From: Podarcis raffonei
Lineage: Eukaryota > Chordata > Lepidosauria > Squamata > Lacertidae
DNA: 64,000 nucleotides
NCBI RefSeq assembly: GCF_027172205.1
Contig: NC_070614.1
Span: 34,276,001 to 34,340,000, forward strand
Reading direction: 5' to 3'
Part shown: piece after piece, positions 12,551 through 24,253 of the stretch
Position numbering within the stretch: the stretch's first letter is position 1
Layout: every line of letters starts with the position of its first letter
Made by a program: the position numbers and the translations under genes
Notes under the pieces: generated by a model
The model's input: the letters and a program-made list of their open reading frames with translations, nothing else
Databases searched by the model: none
What the model was told of the DNA's origin: nothing

Positions 12551-12929
12551 CACTGCTTCAAGAAGTGACTTTGCTACACTTAGCAGGTCTGACAACGGTC
12601 TCTTTGAAATTTGAGATGGGAAACCCCATGGGAATGATGCTCTGCCATGTTGTTCCCATGGGACATTCTTAGGAAGATCTCTCCGCCCCAATTGGCCAAT
12701 CTTTGGTTTGATCCTTGGTTTGAGATAAGGGTGTTACAATTAAACAAAGGTGTCTGTCTTTTTCATCTCTGAAATCTAGGAGGGTGCATATATGCAAAGA
12801 AGAAGAAGCTCAATAATAATTCAGGATGCAGATAAATAATTAAAGTGATGACATACAGTATCTAAGCTTCATATCTACATATATTAACCCATCAATTGCC
12901 TTCTTTCATTTATACCCATCTTGGGAGGT

Positions 12930-13365
12930 GGAGGAACACCAGCCTTGTAAGCCAATAGCCTTAGTTTCAATCCCAATATCTGCAGTTTAAATGATCAGGG
13001 AGTAGGGAATGTTGAAAACTTCTATGTAGCACACCAGAGAGTGGCTGCTAGTCAGAACTGTCGAAACCAGGCTAGATTGCTCAATGTTCTGATTTAGTAT
13101 GACACTACTTCATAGGTTTAGATAAGAAAAGAAGATTCATGTAGGCTTAGTAAATTAATGAGAAGAGGCAGGACTCCAAGTGGAATGGGAAGTTGTCACA
13201 TACCTTGTCACACCATAGGTCCATTTAGATCAGTACTATCTACAATGGCTGGCTGACTATCTGGGTTGTTCCCAACACTTCCTGGAGATGCTTGAGGTTG
13301 AACCTGGGACCTTTTGCATGGTAAAGATGTGCTCCTTTCCAGAGCTACATCTCTTTGCCAGTTTT
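12930..13365. repeat. Two degenerate tRNA-SINE copies
   Basis: 12930-13125 is a sense copy ('gagtggctgctagtcagaac', 'gattgctcaatgttctgatt'). 13205-13365 is an antisense copy ('gaggttgaacctgggacctt', 'gcatggtaaagatgtgctcc'). Both are old and diverged. Confidence 0.45.
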
Positions 13366-13937
13366 CTACAAGGAGAATTTAAAGCAGGAATCAGTAACTG
13401 AACTGGAGGTCACTGGACAAACTGAGCCACTGTCTGGCTCCCAAGCTGAATGGTTAGAGGCAAAGAGAATTGTGACTGGTTGCCATCTATGGCCATAGGA
13501 TTTGACATCAGAGTATTTGGAGGAGCCATCATTGAGCCTCTATCCTCCTCCATTTTCTTCTCAAATTAGCCCTTCTGATGAAACTTTTTACCATCCTGCA
13601 ATCTCTGGGTTACAACAGAAAAGAGTATGAGGAAGAATTCCCCTGTCTTAGTGCAGCAGCAGTGACCCTTTCCCGAATGTCACTGTGTTGAAATGTACTG
13701 ACACAGCTAAGCTTACTGTCGCCAGAGCACCTCCTGATCCTTAAATGGCACCCGCTGTCATGTCATGTTTAATTATCATTAATTAAAACTGATTCTAGAG
13801 GGCTGTGCGGGAAAGGTGGAGAGATACATCACAAAAGGGAGAGAAAGAGGAGGCAGCAAATGCCACAGGGAAGGGATTTTGCAATGGGACATTGCAATCA
13901 AAGCTTAGCTAAAGTTCCAGAAGTTAGAACCCCAAGG
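13366..13937. other. Non-coding; AT-rich homeodomain-like patch
   Basis: No gene. The patch near 13690-13800 holds 'tttaattatcattaattaaa' with several TAAT cores in sequence that shows no repeat features. It could be a conserved regulatory element, but that cannot be judged from one genome. Confidence 0.3.
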
Positions 13938-13945
13938 AACTAATG

Positions 13946-14800
13946 TATGGTTACCATATTTTTTTCAATGAATCCGGGGACACTCCCCCCCCCCCCAGCT
14001 GCATAGCAACAGGGACTCAGTAGTGGGGATGGTGAGGCAAAAGTCCCTGGGCCCAAGCACACATGCATATTGTATAAAGGTGCAAAGCCCTTCTTTCACA
14101 CCCTGTGAAACATAAATGCACAGAGTTGTTTTTTTAAATTGGGCAATGGCTGGCCGGCCGTGCCTCCCAAGCCTCCCCTGATCAGTCAAAACAAAGGGGG
14201 AAGAGGGCAGGAGATTGGGGGAGACTTGGGAGTCACGGGCGGGTTGTGTGCCGTTGCCCAGGTTTTTTTAAATTCTGCGCATTTATGTTTCACAGGGTGC
14301 GAAAGAAGGTCTTTGCACCTCGCCCAGCAGACAAACTATGCACCTTGCACCTCCTCAGGCAATGGCGCGCCGCCCGCCTGGTACTCCTGAGCCTCCCTCG
14401 ATCAGTCAAAACAAAGGGGGAAGGGGGCAGGAGATGTGTACCGCTGGACGTCCCTGGTTCCCCTTTGGCAGTGGTGGCGGCAGTGACAGTCAGCAGCCCG
14501 GAGCCAGCCTGGTAGCACAGTTGGCTCTGGCTGGCTTCAGGAGCTGCTTGCTGGCACCTGCCATTTTTCCTCGCCGGAAGTCCTCATATGATGTGTTGCG
14601 CACAAGGCACATCATATGGGGACTTCCGGTGAGGAAAAATGGCGGGCGCCGCAGCAGCAAGCAGCTCCTGAAGCCAGCCAGAGCCAACAGCACTACCAGG
14701 CTGGCTCCGAGCTGTTGAGGCTGCTGGTGCCATGTTTCCCGGGGACAGATTTGCAAATCCGGGGACTGTCCCCAGAAACCGGGGACGTCTGGTAACCCTA
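13946..14800. mobile_element. hAT-like non-autonomous foldback element (855 bp)
   Basis: The element starts TATGGTTACCA and ends TGGTAACCCTA, giving 11-bp terminal inverted repeats with one mismatch. It is flanked by an exact 8-bp direct repeat, AACTAATG, at 13938-13945 and 14801-14808, the target-duplication length of hAT transposons. Inside are two further inverted repeats: about 70-bp arms at 14078-14149 and 14250-14325, and about 105-bp arms at 14491-14595 and 14608-14716 separated by only 12 bases. A 39-bp direct repeat ('gatcagtcaaaacaaagggg' and onward) occurs at about 14178 and 14398. There is no transposase frame, so it must have been moved in trans. The open frames of up to 126 codons on both strands are by-products of the inverted repeats. 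Confidence 0.75.
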
Positions 14801-14808
14801 AACTAATG

Positions 14809-16594
14809 CACAGAATGAACTGTGCTATTAGAAACAATTAATTCAAGGAAATAGCCATTGCCTTTCCCACTCTGAATTTTACTGGGCAGGTATCACCTGT
14901 AATAATGTGCTCCAGCTCCCACCACCCATAACCATTAGGTTTGCTGACTGACTTCACACTCCACCACCATCACCTTTCACTGGTATGAGCCTTACCCTCC
15001 ATCTTGGAGCTCTCCCCCAGCCACAACCCGTCTGCAGCTATACCCCTCCCTCCAAGCCACACTCATCAGCTCTACCTCATCACACACAGAGAAAGATAAT
15101 TTATAAATAATAATAACAATACCCTTGAAAATTTTTGGCTGGTTGGGATAAATGTTGTAGGGGCAAAAACTGAGGGTATGGTTGGTACAGCTAATACCCA
15201 ATGGAGGACCTGAGGAGGACTGACTTCCCTCACCTCTTACACATATCCTTTCTGTGTGTGTCTTTGCAGCATCTTAATTTTTACCTGTCAGCAGGTCCAG
15301 CCATACCATTAGGCATAGTGATGCAACTACCTAAGACAGTAGATTCTGGGAAGCAGCAGTGACAACCCCTTGCCTTTTTCTTCTAAGCCCCCTGGCCATT
15401 CCTTCAGTTAGAGGACAGATCTACAGATGTAATATAGCTTGTCCTATCCTGGCCTCTACCTAAACTGGCCTGCTGTCTCAGGTACAGTGGTGGAATATGG
15501 CGTCCTGTCCTGAGCAAGTTGTATGTGTCAGCTTCTGTGTGTAGAAGAGGGAGGGGCGTCATCTTGCCCTTTGCCTAAGGCCAGAAAACTCCTTGAAGAC
15601 ATGGAGAAGAAAAACATTCTGGGTCTTGTAGATCTTAGTTTCCATTCTTTTCCAAGTCCAACAACATCTGTAGGGACAGGAGAAGCTCAACAGCACCTCC
15701 AGTTATAATTATGCATTCCCCTGTTTTCACTTGATACACTGAGGGTCATTTGCACCCCACTTATTACAGTTAGCCCTCACCCAATAAAACTGCCCCCAAA
15801 GATGTAATCACAAAGTGTCTAAGCACATCCCACACCCTGCACTAATCCTGATACAGCTGTGAAAGATGGACCGAGTGACCTTGCAGGAACCTTCCCTGCC
15901 CTTAGTAATGTGTTTATGTGATTGGCCTCTTGTTAGTGTGTCTCAGAGATAATAACCCTCCCTGACACTCTAGCGTTACACGGATGTCATAAAGATAATT
16001 TTCATCAGCACCTGCCAAGTTATGAGTGACACAGGAGTGAAGGGCGTCCATGAGACGCCTGCAAGGAAATTAATTTCTGCTTAATATGGGGCCCGGCAGG
16101 TATGTGGGTGATGAGGCCTCTCTCTATCCAGCCACAGGGCAAGGAGGAGAAAGAGGTAAAACTGGAAGACTAATGAGCCATTTCAAATTTAAAGCAAATT
16201 GAAGTTGGGAGGGTGTTGCAATTGACACAGGAAGGGCACCGGAAACCTCAGTGGAGAACGCTGCAAGTTGTACTGTTTGAGACAATCTTTTTCATGCTCT
16301 GGTGCTATTTAGTTTCTCTCACCCAAAGTTTCATTGTTTATTGACCAGATGCAAATGTGCAAAAAGGAGGCAATTTTATTGTTCACCTTAGATTACCTTG
16401 TTGACAGGGCTTCATTAGAGCATGTTTGCAGCACTAGTAAACAGTTTTTAAATATACGATAGGCTGCACCTCCTAGCAAATTGAGAACCACCTTCTACTG
16501 CTGCATGAACTGCCCAGAGATAAAGGACAGGACCTTCTGGGAGTGAGTCATAGGGAGTAGAATGCCCCCTTTCCTGAGACTCCTATGTCCTACA
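14809..16594. other. Gene-free stretch, few recognisable repeats
   Basis: No coding region was recognised. 15990-16330 has little repeat character and moderately balanced composition ('ctaatgagccatttcaaatt'), so it is a weak candidate for conserved non-coding DNA. Nothing firmer can be said. Confidence 0.4.
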
Positions 16595-16712
16595 CTGGAG
16601 TGGGAAAACTTTGGCCCTCCATACATTATTAGACTACAAGTCCCATTAGCCTTGACCATTGGTCAAGCTGATTGGGGCTGATGGGAGTTATAGTCCAACA
16701 ACATCTGTAGGG
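16595..16712. mobile_element. Palindromic hAT-like MITE
   Basis: 'tggccctccatacattatta', 'gactacaagtcccattagcc' and the inverted side 'gctgatgggagttatagtcc', 'aacaacatctgtagggaca' form the same palindrome family as 6652-6789. The arms have diverged. Confidence 0.55.
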
Positions 16713-16871
16713 ACATATATTCCATACATCTGTTTTAAAAAGAAATGCACCTCAGGCATTCCAATGTAAAGGTCACTTTATTTCACCAGGCCTTTGTGTT
16801 GATTTGTTGGTTTATTATTTTTGTATTTATTTATTTTTAATTTGAGGCTATTTTTCTGCTGCTCTGTGCTA

Positions 16872-16872
<1 letters not shown>

Positions 16873-16910
<38 letters not shown>
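16873..16910. repeat. (CA)n microsatellite
   Basis: About 19 CA units without interruption. Confidence 0.9.
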
Positions 16911-16911
<1 letters not shown>

Positions 16912-16952
16912 TTTAGTTATGGAGGATTGAACCTGAGACTGTTTGCATGCAA

Positions 16953-17103
16953 GCTGTGAGATATAGATTTGAAAAGGGTAAGCTTGTTGGCAGGATGGAG
17001 GGAAGCCATAAGCTCGGCAAAGCGGTAGGGAATGAGAGTTGTAGACAAATATTTGGAATTACTGTTTATTGTTTAAAGTGAAAATTTAATAAAAATTGTA
17101 TTC

Positions 17104-17148
<45 letters not shown>
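16953..17148 (+). mobile_element. Short L1-like LINE insert with GA-repeat tail
   Basis: A 196-bp insert is flanked by an exact 18-bp direct repeat, GAGACTGTTTGCATGCAA (16935-16952 and 17149-17166), the signature of target-primed reverse transcription. It ends 'gaaaatttaataaaaattgt', then 'attcaaaaa', then about 20 GA units. The A-rich end with AATAAA resembles squamate L1 3' ends, so this looks like a strongly 5'-truncated L1 whose A-tail grew into a (GA)n microsatellite. It landed inside an older SINE-like sequence. Confidence 0.65.
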
Positions 17149-17157
<9 letters not shown>

Positions 17158-17166
17158 TGCATGCAA

Positions 17167-19059
17167 AACATGTGTTCTCCATTGACCTAAAACTTTTCAT
17201 TGTGCAAGCTGTAATGAGATTTTGGTTGAATCAAATGGGGTTTGGGTCTCCTCTGCCTTCTTTCCAAGGAAACCAAATTTAAGGTATGTGTGTAACTTAT
17301 TGCAGCAGAAATAGTGGCAAGGAATAGGGAAGGCAGTTAAGAATTGCACATACCTGAGACCCATAGCTGTCAACGTTTTCCTTTTTTTAAGGGAAATTTC
17401 CTTATTCTGAATAGGATTCCTTGCAAGAAAAGGGAAAAGTTGACAGCTATGCTGAGACCTGTCACCAATGCACCTGTTCCTTGCTGTAGCTGCCTGCTTA
17501 TATTCTCTGAGTTAGCAAACAGCCAGGGAAGCAAGGAGAAGGACTTCTGGTCATTTTGCCCTCAGTCCCTGGGCTGTGGTGTGGATTTTAGGGTGCCTCC
17601 AGACCATCACTGTTTTGTGGGAGGGAGTAAAGTGTGCATAGCAGGAATTTAGGTTTGCACAATGTGGATTAAAGCACTCTGTTGCAAAAGCACAAGAAAC
17701 ATATTTTCTGCGGTTAGCAAAATGTAATGCGGAAATACATTGAAAAGTGTAGGAAGAATGAATGATTAACAGGAAGATGTGCAACCATGCCACAAGCAAA
17801 TTAGAAAGAATGAAGGGGGACAATGATCATTGTCATAGAACAATTCCACAAACAAATCAGTCTAACCTGTATCTAAGATTTGTGCAAACAAATCAGGATG
17901 AATGCTCAATAAACCAGTCATCCAGAGCTGTCCTTTCTTAGCATGAGTGATCAAATGGACAGCAGCAATAGTAGCAAGGAATAGGGAAGGCAGTTAAGAA
18001 TTGCCAAAGGGGGAAAGAGGAGCACACTAAAGTCACCTTTCCAGGGACCCCTAACAATCTTGGAGACAGCAGTGTTGGTGGGCATAAACTCTGTAAACTT
18101 CTTCAATCTACTATTTACTGTCTTATGGTGATTAATAAGCCTGAGTTCTGATGATGCAACTATCCCTTCCTCGCTGTACATTAATAATGCAGGAACATTA
18201 CAATGGAACATGATGCTCATGATTGACACTAGTTTCATCTCATAAAGGGAAGATTTAAGTAAACACAGAAAGAATCTGAGTTACACAGTCAGCCTAAAGC
18301 AAGGTGGGGGAACCTCCAAACTGTGAAGTGGATCTGGTCCATGGGGCTTCCCCATCTAATCCACAGATTCCTGTTCCCACATCTCTCTGCTTCCCATGCA
18401 GTAATTAGTTTTGGAACCAGTGCTAAATCTTTATATTTCTGATCCATGAAACTGCAAACTTATATATTCCATTCCTCTCGAAGTTTTTCTGTGAGAGAGA
18501 ACAATGGACACAGACTAGTTTGCTAGCCAGATTAAGTTAAACTGTGTCAATGGGAACATTGGTCGTAGCCAGAATATTCAGAGTAAATCCATTGATGTTA
18601 ATGGAAATGCCTGACTTAGATCCATTCATATCCGTAGGTCTACTCTGAGCTTAACTTAGATGCAACATGGTATTTCCAAGAAGCTCAGAACAGTGGATTC
18701 ACATTCCCATGGCTGTGCAAATTATTCTTGCTACATCAGAATCCATGGATCTCTTCCCATGAAAAGTAACCCCCATGGGATTTTCACAAGCCAAATCATG
18801 AAGAACTCTGTTATAACTTGTGATGAAACGAGCCTTGTAGGTGTTATCATTCCCTCCACTAACCATTCATCTGAGTTGCCAACTCCGCCAGCCCCAGATA
18901 TCAGCAAGGCGTTGACATCTTCAAAGGCAGCTTTAAAGGGTAGGGGTAAGTGTGGTGTGGGAAGAGAGGCACATAGCACAGGCAGTTAGTGACTGTGCCA
19001 TGTGCCAGCCCCTCCTCCAACCTGGGGAATTGTGGTTGTCATATCAGCCAGCCCTTGGG
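17167..19059. other. Gene-free intergenic stretch
   Basis: No recognised gene or RNA. Open frames of 90-109 codons on both strands lack motifs and overlap each other. A fragment near 18300-18365 ('gtgggggaacctccaaactg') may be a hAT-like remnant. Confidence 0.45.
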
Positions 19060-20083
19060 TTTGTGACAGCTGCTGTTGAATTCCAGGTTGGCCCAGAATA
19101 TAATCTCCCTCATCCATGATCTGATTGTGGATGAAGAGGCTGATCTGGCATGTATCACTGAAACCTGGGTGGGTGAACAGGGTGAAATGAATGAGAGCCA
19201 ACAAACTGAAACTGAATCCAGATAAGACTGAGGCACTGTTAGCGGGTGGCTCCTAGACTGGATGGGTGGGAGATCACCTGCTCTTGATGGGGTTACACTT
19301 CCTCTGAAGGAGCAGGCTCATAACTTGGGGGCACTCCTGGATCCTTTGCTGTCACTCGAGGCTCAGGTGGGCTCAGTGGCCTGGAGTGCCTTCCATCAGC
19401 TTCAGCTGGTGACCCAGCTATACCCTTATCTGGACAGGGATAGCCTAACTATTGTTGTCTATGCTCTGATAACTTCAAGGTTAGATTACTGCAATGTGTT
19501 ATACATAGGGCTGCCTCTGAAGATGGTTCGGAAACTTCAGCTAGTGCAGAATTCAGCAGCCAGGTTGCTCACCAGAGCAAGATGGTTTGAGCATATTACA
19601 CCAATCCTGGTTCGAATGCCCTGGCTACCAATTAGTTTCCAGGCCCATTTCAAAGTTCTGGTTTTGACCTTTAAAGCCTTAACCGGCTCAGGACTGCAAT
19701 ACCTCAAGGACTGCCTCTTTCCATATGAGCCCACCAGGACCCTGAGATCATCTTCTGAGGCCCTTCTCCTTGTGCCTTCTCCTCAAGAGGTCCGGAGGGT
19801 GGCAACACAAGAACGGGCCTTCTCTGCAGTGGCTCCCCATCTGTGGAATGCTCTCCCAAGTGCCTGGCACCTTCATTATATACCTTTAGGCTCCAGGCAA
19901 AAACTTGATTGACATCCTATTCCTTTTTAAAATGTGGGGGTTGGGGGTTGGGGGGGAGGTTATTGAGTTGTTGTTTTTATTTTGATTGTGTATTTTGTGG
20001 TTTTATATTTTGATTTTATTCTGTGAACCACCCAGAGACCTCCAGGTAAAGGGCGGTATATATATTCAATAAATAATAATAAT
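19060..20083 (+). mobile_element. L2 LINE copy with a large internal deletion
   Basis: The left part translates to the end of an endonuclease segment ('LIHDLIVDEEADLACITETW', up to about 19180). It then jumps to the C-terminal part of the reverse transcriptase, starting at 'KLKLNPDKTEALLAGG' (about 19205). The following open frame (19262-19912) carries 'ITSRLDYCNVLYIGLPLK', 'KLQLVQNSAARLLT', 'HFKVLVLTFKAL' and 'AFSAVAPHLWNALPS', all hallmarks of L2 ORF2 C-termini. The 3' end 'aaagggcggtatatatattc', 'aataaataataataat' is the typical L2 tail. The whole catalytic core of the reverse transcriptase, roughly 2 kb, is missing, so the copy is dead. It is the largest open frame in the left 24 kb and could be mistaken for a host gene. 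Confidence 0.85.
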
Positions 20084-21927
20084 TTTTCCACACTCTAGTG
20101 ACAGCTGATTAAGATGCTCTCCATGGAGCTGATAAAAGAGACACACCTCAGTTCACCCACAACAGCAGCAAAAAGTTATCGGAGCCGCACCTGATAACAC
20201 AGCTCCCATCCAACCGGTACCACAGGCCCTGGAAGCCTAGAGCTTTAAGGACTGCTGGTATCAGCAAGCTATCACTAGAGCACTCAACTGAAGTGGGTGG
20301 GCCACATGATCCAGAAATGATGCCTGGGAAGATGCAATCAGGAATGCCTTCTTCAGACACATGACAATGGACTAGGGTAGATGTGAAGAAGTTGATGGGG
20401 CCTTTAGATCATTACGTGGTTTCCAAGAGCAGGCCGAGTGCAGGGATGCTCAATGCATATGCTTTTCACTGAGGAGAAGATGTTAAACATCGGCAGACAT
20501 GGTTAGTGTCAACAATGCATGTCCTCACTCACATTTGAGAGCCCCACAAGATCTCACAGAGACCTCTAGAGGCCAAAAGGAATTATTGTGAAAATAAGAA
20601 ATATTTGGTGGCTTCTTGTTGTTGTTTCGCTAAATGTTTTCCTTGTTCAGGGTGCCATATTACCAAAGACTATCCCTGGATGTGATTATCTATCTCTTTC
20701 AGAATCTATATCCCCCCGCCCCTGTCTTGCTATCTAAAAATTCTGGGAATTTGGACACTGACATGAACCCTGGCACTTGACACTGTTCTCTTATGTGTAC
20801 CTTTTTATAAAAACGTCATTTGCTAGTAATCAGTATTGAAAATTGCAATTTTAAAATTTGCCATTTAGAAATTTTAGATTCATCTATAAAAAAAACTTCC
20901 AATCTTGTTTCCACTCTAGTCTTAGATGCTTGGAAATTCACAAGCTCCAAGGTACCAACACCTGTTCACCTTACCTTAGAAAATGGGCCATGTGAGGAAC
21001 AGATCGATCATGGGTGATGTATGGAGAAAGGATGGACATTAATGTGTCAAATTCTTCATATCCCATGTCATATAATCCCACCTTTTCCATGCTCTGCTTC
21101 CTGAATTTCTAAAGCTCCAAACATTCACTCCGGAGCTTCTTGTGTGGACCTGCCTTCAGTCTATCATTGTCTCTTTGGCTGATGTCAAATAGAAGAGGTG
21201 TGTGTTGTTCTGATCATGTCACCTTGATGTCAAATATCTCCTTTCTGAATAGAGACAATAGACCCATTGAAAACTTTCCGCCCTAACTCGTTCCTTTGTG
21301 TAGGTGGCATTATTTAACCCTTTTGGTGTGTGTAGGCAAGAGAACAAAAAATTAGCTTCTGTGTGATTGAATTTAATGTGGGCTGATTTACTGGTAGCAT
21401 AAGCATTGTGAGTCAGTAATGGGATTTCTCAGGGTGGGGCGGATGTAAAATACCAGTTTGTTTTTTTTAAAAGGGTGCAATCAAATAGCAACTTCTCTTC
21501 CTATATGCTCTTGTAGGATGTCCTATCAATTCCAGAACATTTTGTTCCCCACCACCACATCAGTAATGGGCTGGGACCGGATACAGCCTTCAAATCATTG
21601 TTTAGAAAAGTTGATGCAGTGATTTCTCACTGGTCCAGGGTAGCAATTCGCCAACAAGGTGCTGCAAAAGGGCTTTAGGTCGGCTTTGAAAAACTAAGGC
21701 ACCATGCAGTGATGCTGTCAGAGCAGGATTTGGGGCAGAAGTCCAGGACACCATTCAATGGAATAGGCAAGAGGGCCCCCGAAAACAGCAGGACTATCTT
21801 GCCATATTTGGAAGCATTAGCTATTATAATCTAAGGGGATTGATTGACAGGATTCCTGAATGAGTATTACATCCAGAGCCAAAAATTACCTAAGTGCACC
21901 ACTGACAACATGTTGCATTTATCTACC
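20084..21927. other. Gene-free intergenic stretch
   Basis: No gene, RNA or clear repeat was recognised in this 1.8 kb. Confidence 0.45.
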
Positions 21928-21930
21928 ATA

Positions 21931-22034
21931 GGGCTGCCATATATCCTGGGTTTGCCCATCGAAAACAGCATCCGGGTGTAATTTCTGAAAAGCGGGAAAA
22001 TGTCTGGGAAAGCCAGAGCATATTGCAGCCCTAT
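21931..22034. mobile_element. Small MITE candidate with inverted ends
   Basis: The left end ATAGGGCTGCCATATA and the reverse of the right end, ATAGGGCTGCAATATG, match at 14 of 16 positions over an element of about 104 bp. No convincing target duplication was found, so the superfamily stays open. Confidence 0.4.
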
Positions 22035-22160
22035 ATGAAGGCAACATGTAGTCAGTGGTTTTTAGTTTTTTTGGGTTTTTTGTGGGTTTCTTTTTGGAGA
22101 TTTTGCAAAGCAAGCAAGCAAGCAAGCAAACAAACAAACAAACCCTCTACATGCTACAGA

Positions 22161-22408
22161 GAGCCAGTGTGGTGTAGTGGTTAAGAGCGGTAGTCTCATA
22201 ATCTGGTGAACCGGGTTCGATTCCCCGCTCCTCCACATGCAGCTGCTGGGTGATCTTGGGCCAGTCACACTTCTTTGAAGTCTCTCAGCCCCACTCACCT
22301 CACAGAGTGTTTGTTGTGGGGGAGGAAGGGAAAGGAGAATGTTAGCCACTTTGAGACTCCCTAGGGTAGTGATAAAGCGGGATATCAAATCCAAACTCTT
22401 CTTCTTCT
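22161..22408 (+). repeat. Sauria-type SINE, full length
   Basis: The tRNA-like head shows an A box ('tggtgtagtggttaagagc') and a B box ('gggttcgattcc'). The body follows with 'gggccagtcacacttctttg', 'cacagagtgtttgttgtggg' and 'gataaagcgggatatcaaat', ending in a short CTT tail. This layout matches the Sauria SINE family of lizards and snakes. It is not a functional tRNA gene, because it lacks a tRNA fold downstream of the B box. A (CAAG)n(CAAA)n run lies just upstream at 22106-22141. Confidence 0.8.
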
Positions 22409-22499
22409 ACAGAACCAGGTTATATAATGCCCTGTTCTTTATAAGCAGCCTTTCCCTGTAAGCGTGAACAGATCATGCTAGAGGTGTATACTAGAAATG

Positions 22500-22690
22500 T
22501 TTATTTTTGTTTGTTTATTAATTGACTTATATCCCACTCTTCCTCAGTGGCAAACTTCAAAAAGTTAAAACAATACAATTTAAAATAAAATAAAATAAAA
22601 ACCCATTTGAAAATGAACCAAAAACATTTTAAAACAATTTTGAAACATTTAAAAACATCTAGAAACATTTCAAACAATCAAATACCTCAG
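22500..22690 (-). mobile_element. LINE 3' tail fragment, antisense
   Basis: 'attgacttatatcccactct' reads on the minus strand as the 'ggatataagt' type 3' UTR end of L2/CR1-like LINEs. It is followed by AT-rich repeats (AAAAT, AACATTT) without coding content. Confidence 0.4.
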
Positions 22691-23517
22691 TTACTTATTT
22701 CAAGGTTTCCATGTACAGTATCTTAAGAGCATAAAATATGAAATTAGATATGTAATTAAATACATATTTAAATGTACAAATGTGAATTTTATCTTACCAT
22801 TCACATTTCTAAATATATTTTATCCTAAACTATTTTTTTCCTCAACTAGAAAAATATATCAAAATGCATTAAATGTATTGTAAAATCAGGAGAAAATTGT
22901 ACGGGAGATGCAGATCAGGTTAGTTTGCATCAAGATTTGTTCAAATTACATTCGTCAAACACTTTAACAGGCACCCAAGGTTACTTAGGAAAAGCTAAAA
23001 TTACTCCTTTTTGTAATGTACCTTGAAAACTCAGTGGATATCATTAAGAACATTATAATCATCAACACCAATTAAAAAGAAAAAAAATGATATTATGATT
23101 AAACAAAGAAATGGGGGGGGAATCTTCTGTATGGTTGGGAGAGAGCTCTAAGGTTATCAAGTTTAACCACTGTGCTGCCTTTGCATTACCTACAGAGCAG
23201 GCAATAACATCCTGACACACCTAGAATCCTCCAATTTAGACCTCAGGGCCTCACCTCTCATCACATTAAGGTCAGCTAAAGGGTAGTAAAGTTTAAATTG
23301 TATTTCCTGATGTTGGAGCCTGTAAACAAGTCTCCTGATTGTCAAAAGTGTCCTGGATGATCTGATCATGCTGCTATGATCACTCACAGTGGTGCCTCCA
23401 ACCTATGGGGGGAAAGGATTGGGGCTGAAAGACCAAGAGAACATGTTGCTCCATTGAGCCTAAGTTATAACTAGCACAAAATGCCAGATTATAGTCTTTA
23501 TATTCCTAATGTCCTTT

Positions 23518-23706
23518 TCTTATTACATTTATATCCCACATTTCCTACATAGAGCTCAAGGTGGTGTACGCGGCTCTCCGTCTCCCAATTTTACCCTCAC
23601 CACAACCCTGTTATGTAGGTTAGGCTGAGAGACTGTGGCTTGCCTCAGCTTACCCAGTGAACTCTACTAGAGAGTGCATATTTGAACTCTCATCTCCCAA
23701 GTCCTA
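23518..23706 (-). repeat. Sauria-type SINE, antisense
   Basis: Plus-strand order 'catttatatcccacatttcc', 'gagctcaaggtggtgtacgc', 'ccctgttatgtaggttaggc', 'tgaactctcatctcccaagt' is the reverse of the SINE at 22161-22408, without its head. A hAT-like fragment ('gaaccttttggctctggcgc') follows at 23713. Confidence 0.65.
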
Positions 23707-23880
23707 ATTAGGAATGTGGAACCTTTTGGCTCTGGCGCCAGATCTCTATCTGACCCCACCTGATGGGCCAACTTTGACTGGTGGGTGGGACAACCCAGCA
23801 GTCACTTCTAGCACCCTTTTCTTGCTGAGGGTTATTCCACAAGTCTCCATTTCTACCAAAGAAAGCAACAGTCAACATGT

Positions 23881-23975
23881 CTGTTCAGATGTGACAAACA
23901 TGTTTTCTTCAGCAATTCCACAGGGAATCCCTGGATTTGAGCTGGTGATTACCTTCCTCTAAATTATTAAAAACA
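23881..23975 (+). promoter_or_regulatory. Conserved block upstream of V2R gene A
   Basis: The block reads TTCAGATGTGACAAACATG, TTTTCTTCAGCAATTCC, then ACAGGGAATCC. Recognisable versions occur at nearly the same distance, 371-383 bp, before the ATG of genes B, C and D. The conserved spacing suggests a promoter, a transcription start region or a non-coding 5' exon. Which of these applies cannot be decided from sequence alone. Confidence 0.5.
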
Positions 23976-24253
23976 TGTAACTGAGCCTGCTGCTCACCCA
24001 GTCCTCCTTGAACTTTCAGCAACCATGAGAAAAAATTACAGCATATTATAAATAAACCCAGCAGCATTTAGAGTTAGGGAGAGTGACTGGGTCTGATACT
24101 ATGATCTCCAATAGTCTACATTACATACTTCAAGACATATCTGTGAGAAAGTACCATTTAAGTTGATGGTTTTCATCAGGACAACTCTAACAATAGTGCT
24201 GTAGAAAAGCAAAGGATCGTCTATGTACAGGCAAGATTTCCTTCATTCTGAAT

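Noticed and set aside
14137-14837. Mutually overlapping frames on both strands up to 126 codons
   Set aside because: They mirror the long inverted repeats of the foldback element and match no protein family that I know.
19262-19912. 216-codon frame as a host gene
   Set aside because: It is the C-terminal part of an L2 LINE reverse transcriptase with the element's 3' tail following.
22161-22235. Possible tRNA gene (A and B boxes)
   Set aside because: The sequence continues as a Sauria-type SINE and does not close a tRNA acceptor stem; the same holds for 62660-62740 and the heads of the other SINEs.
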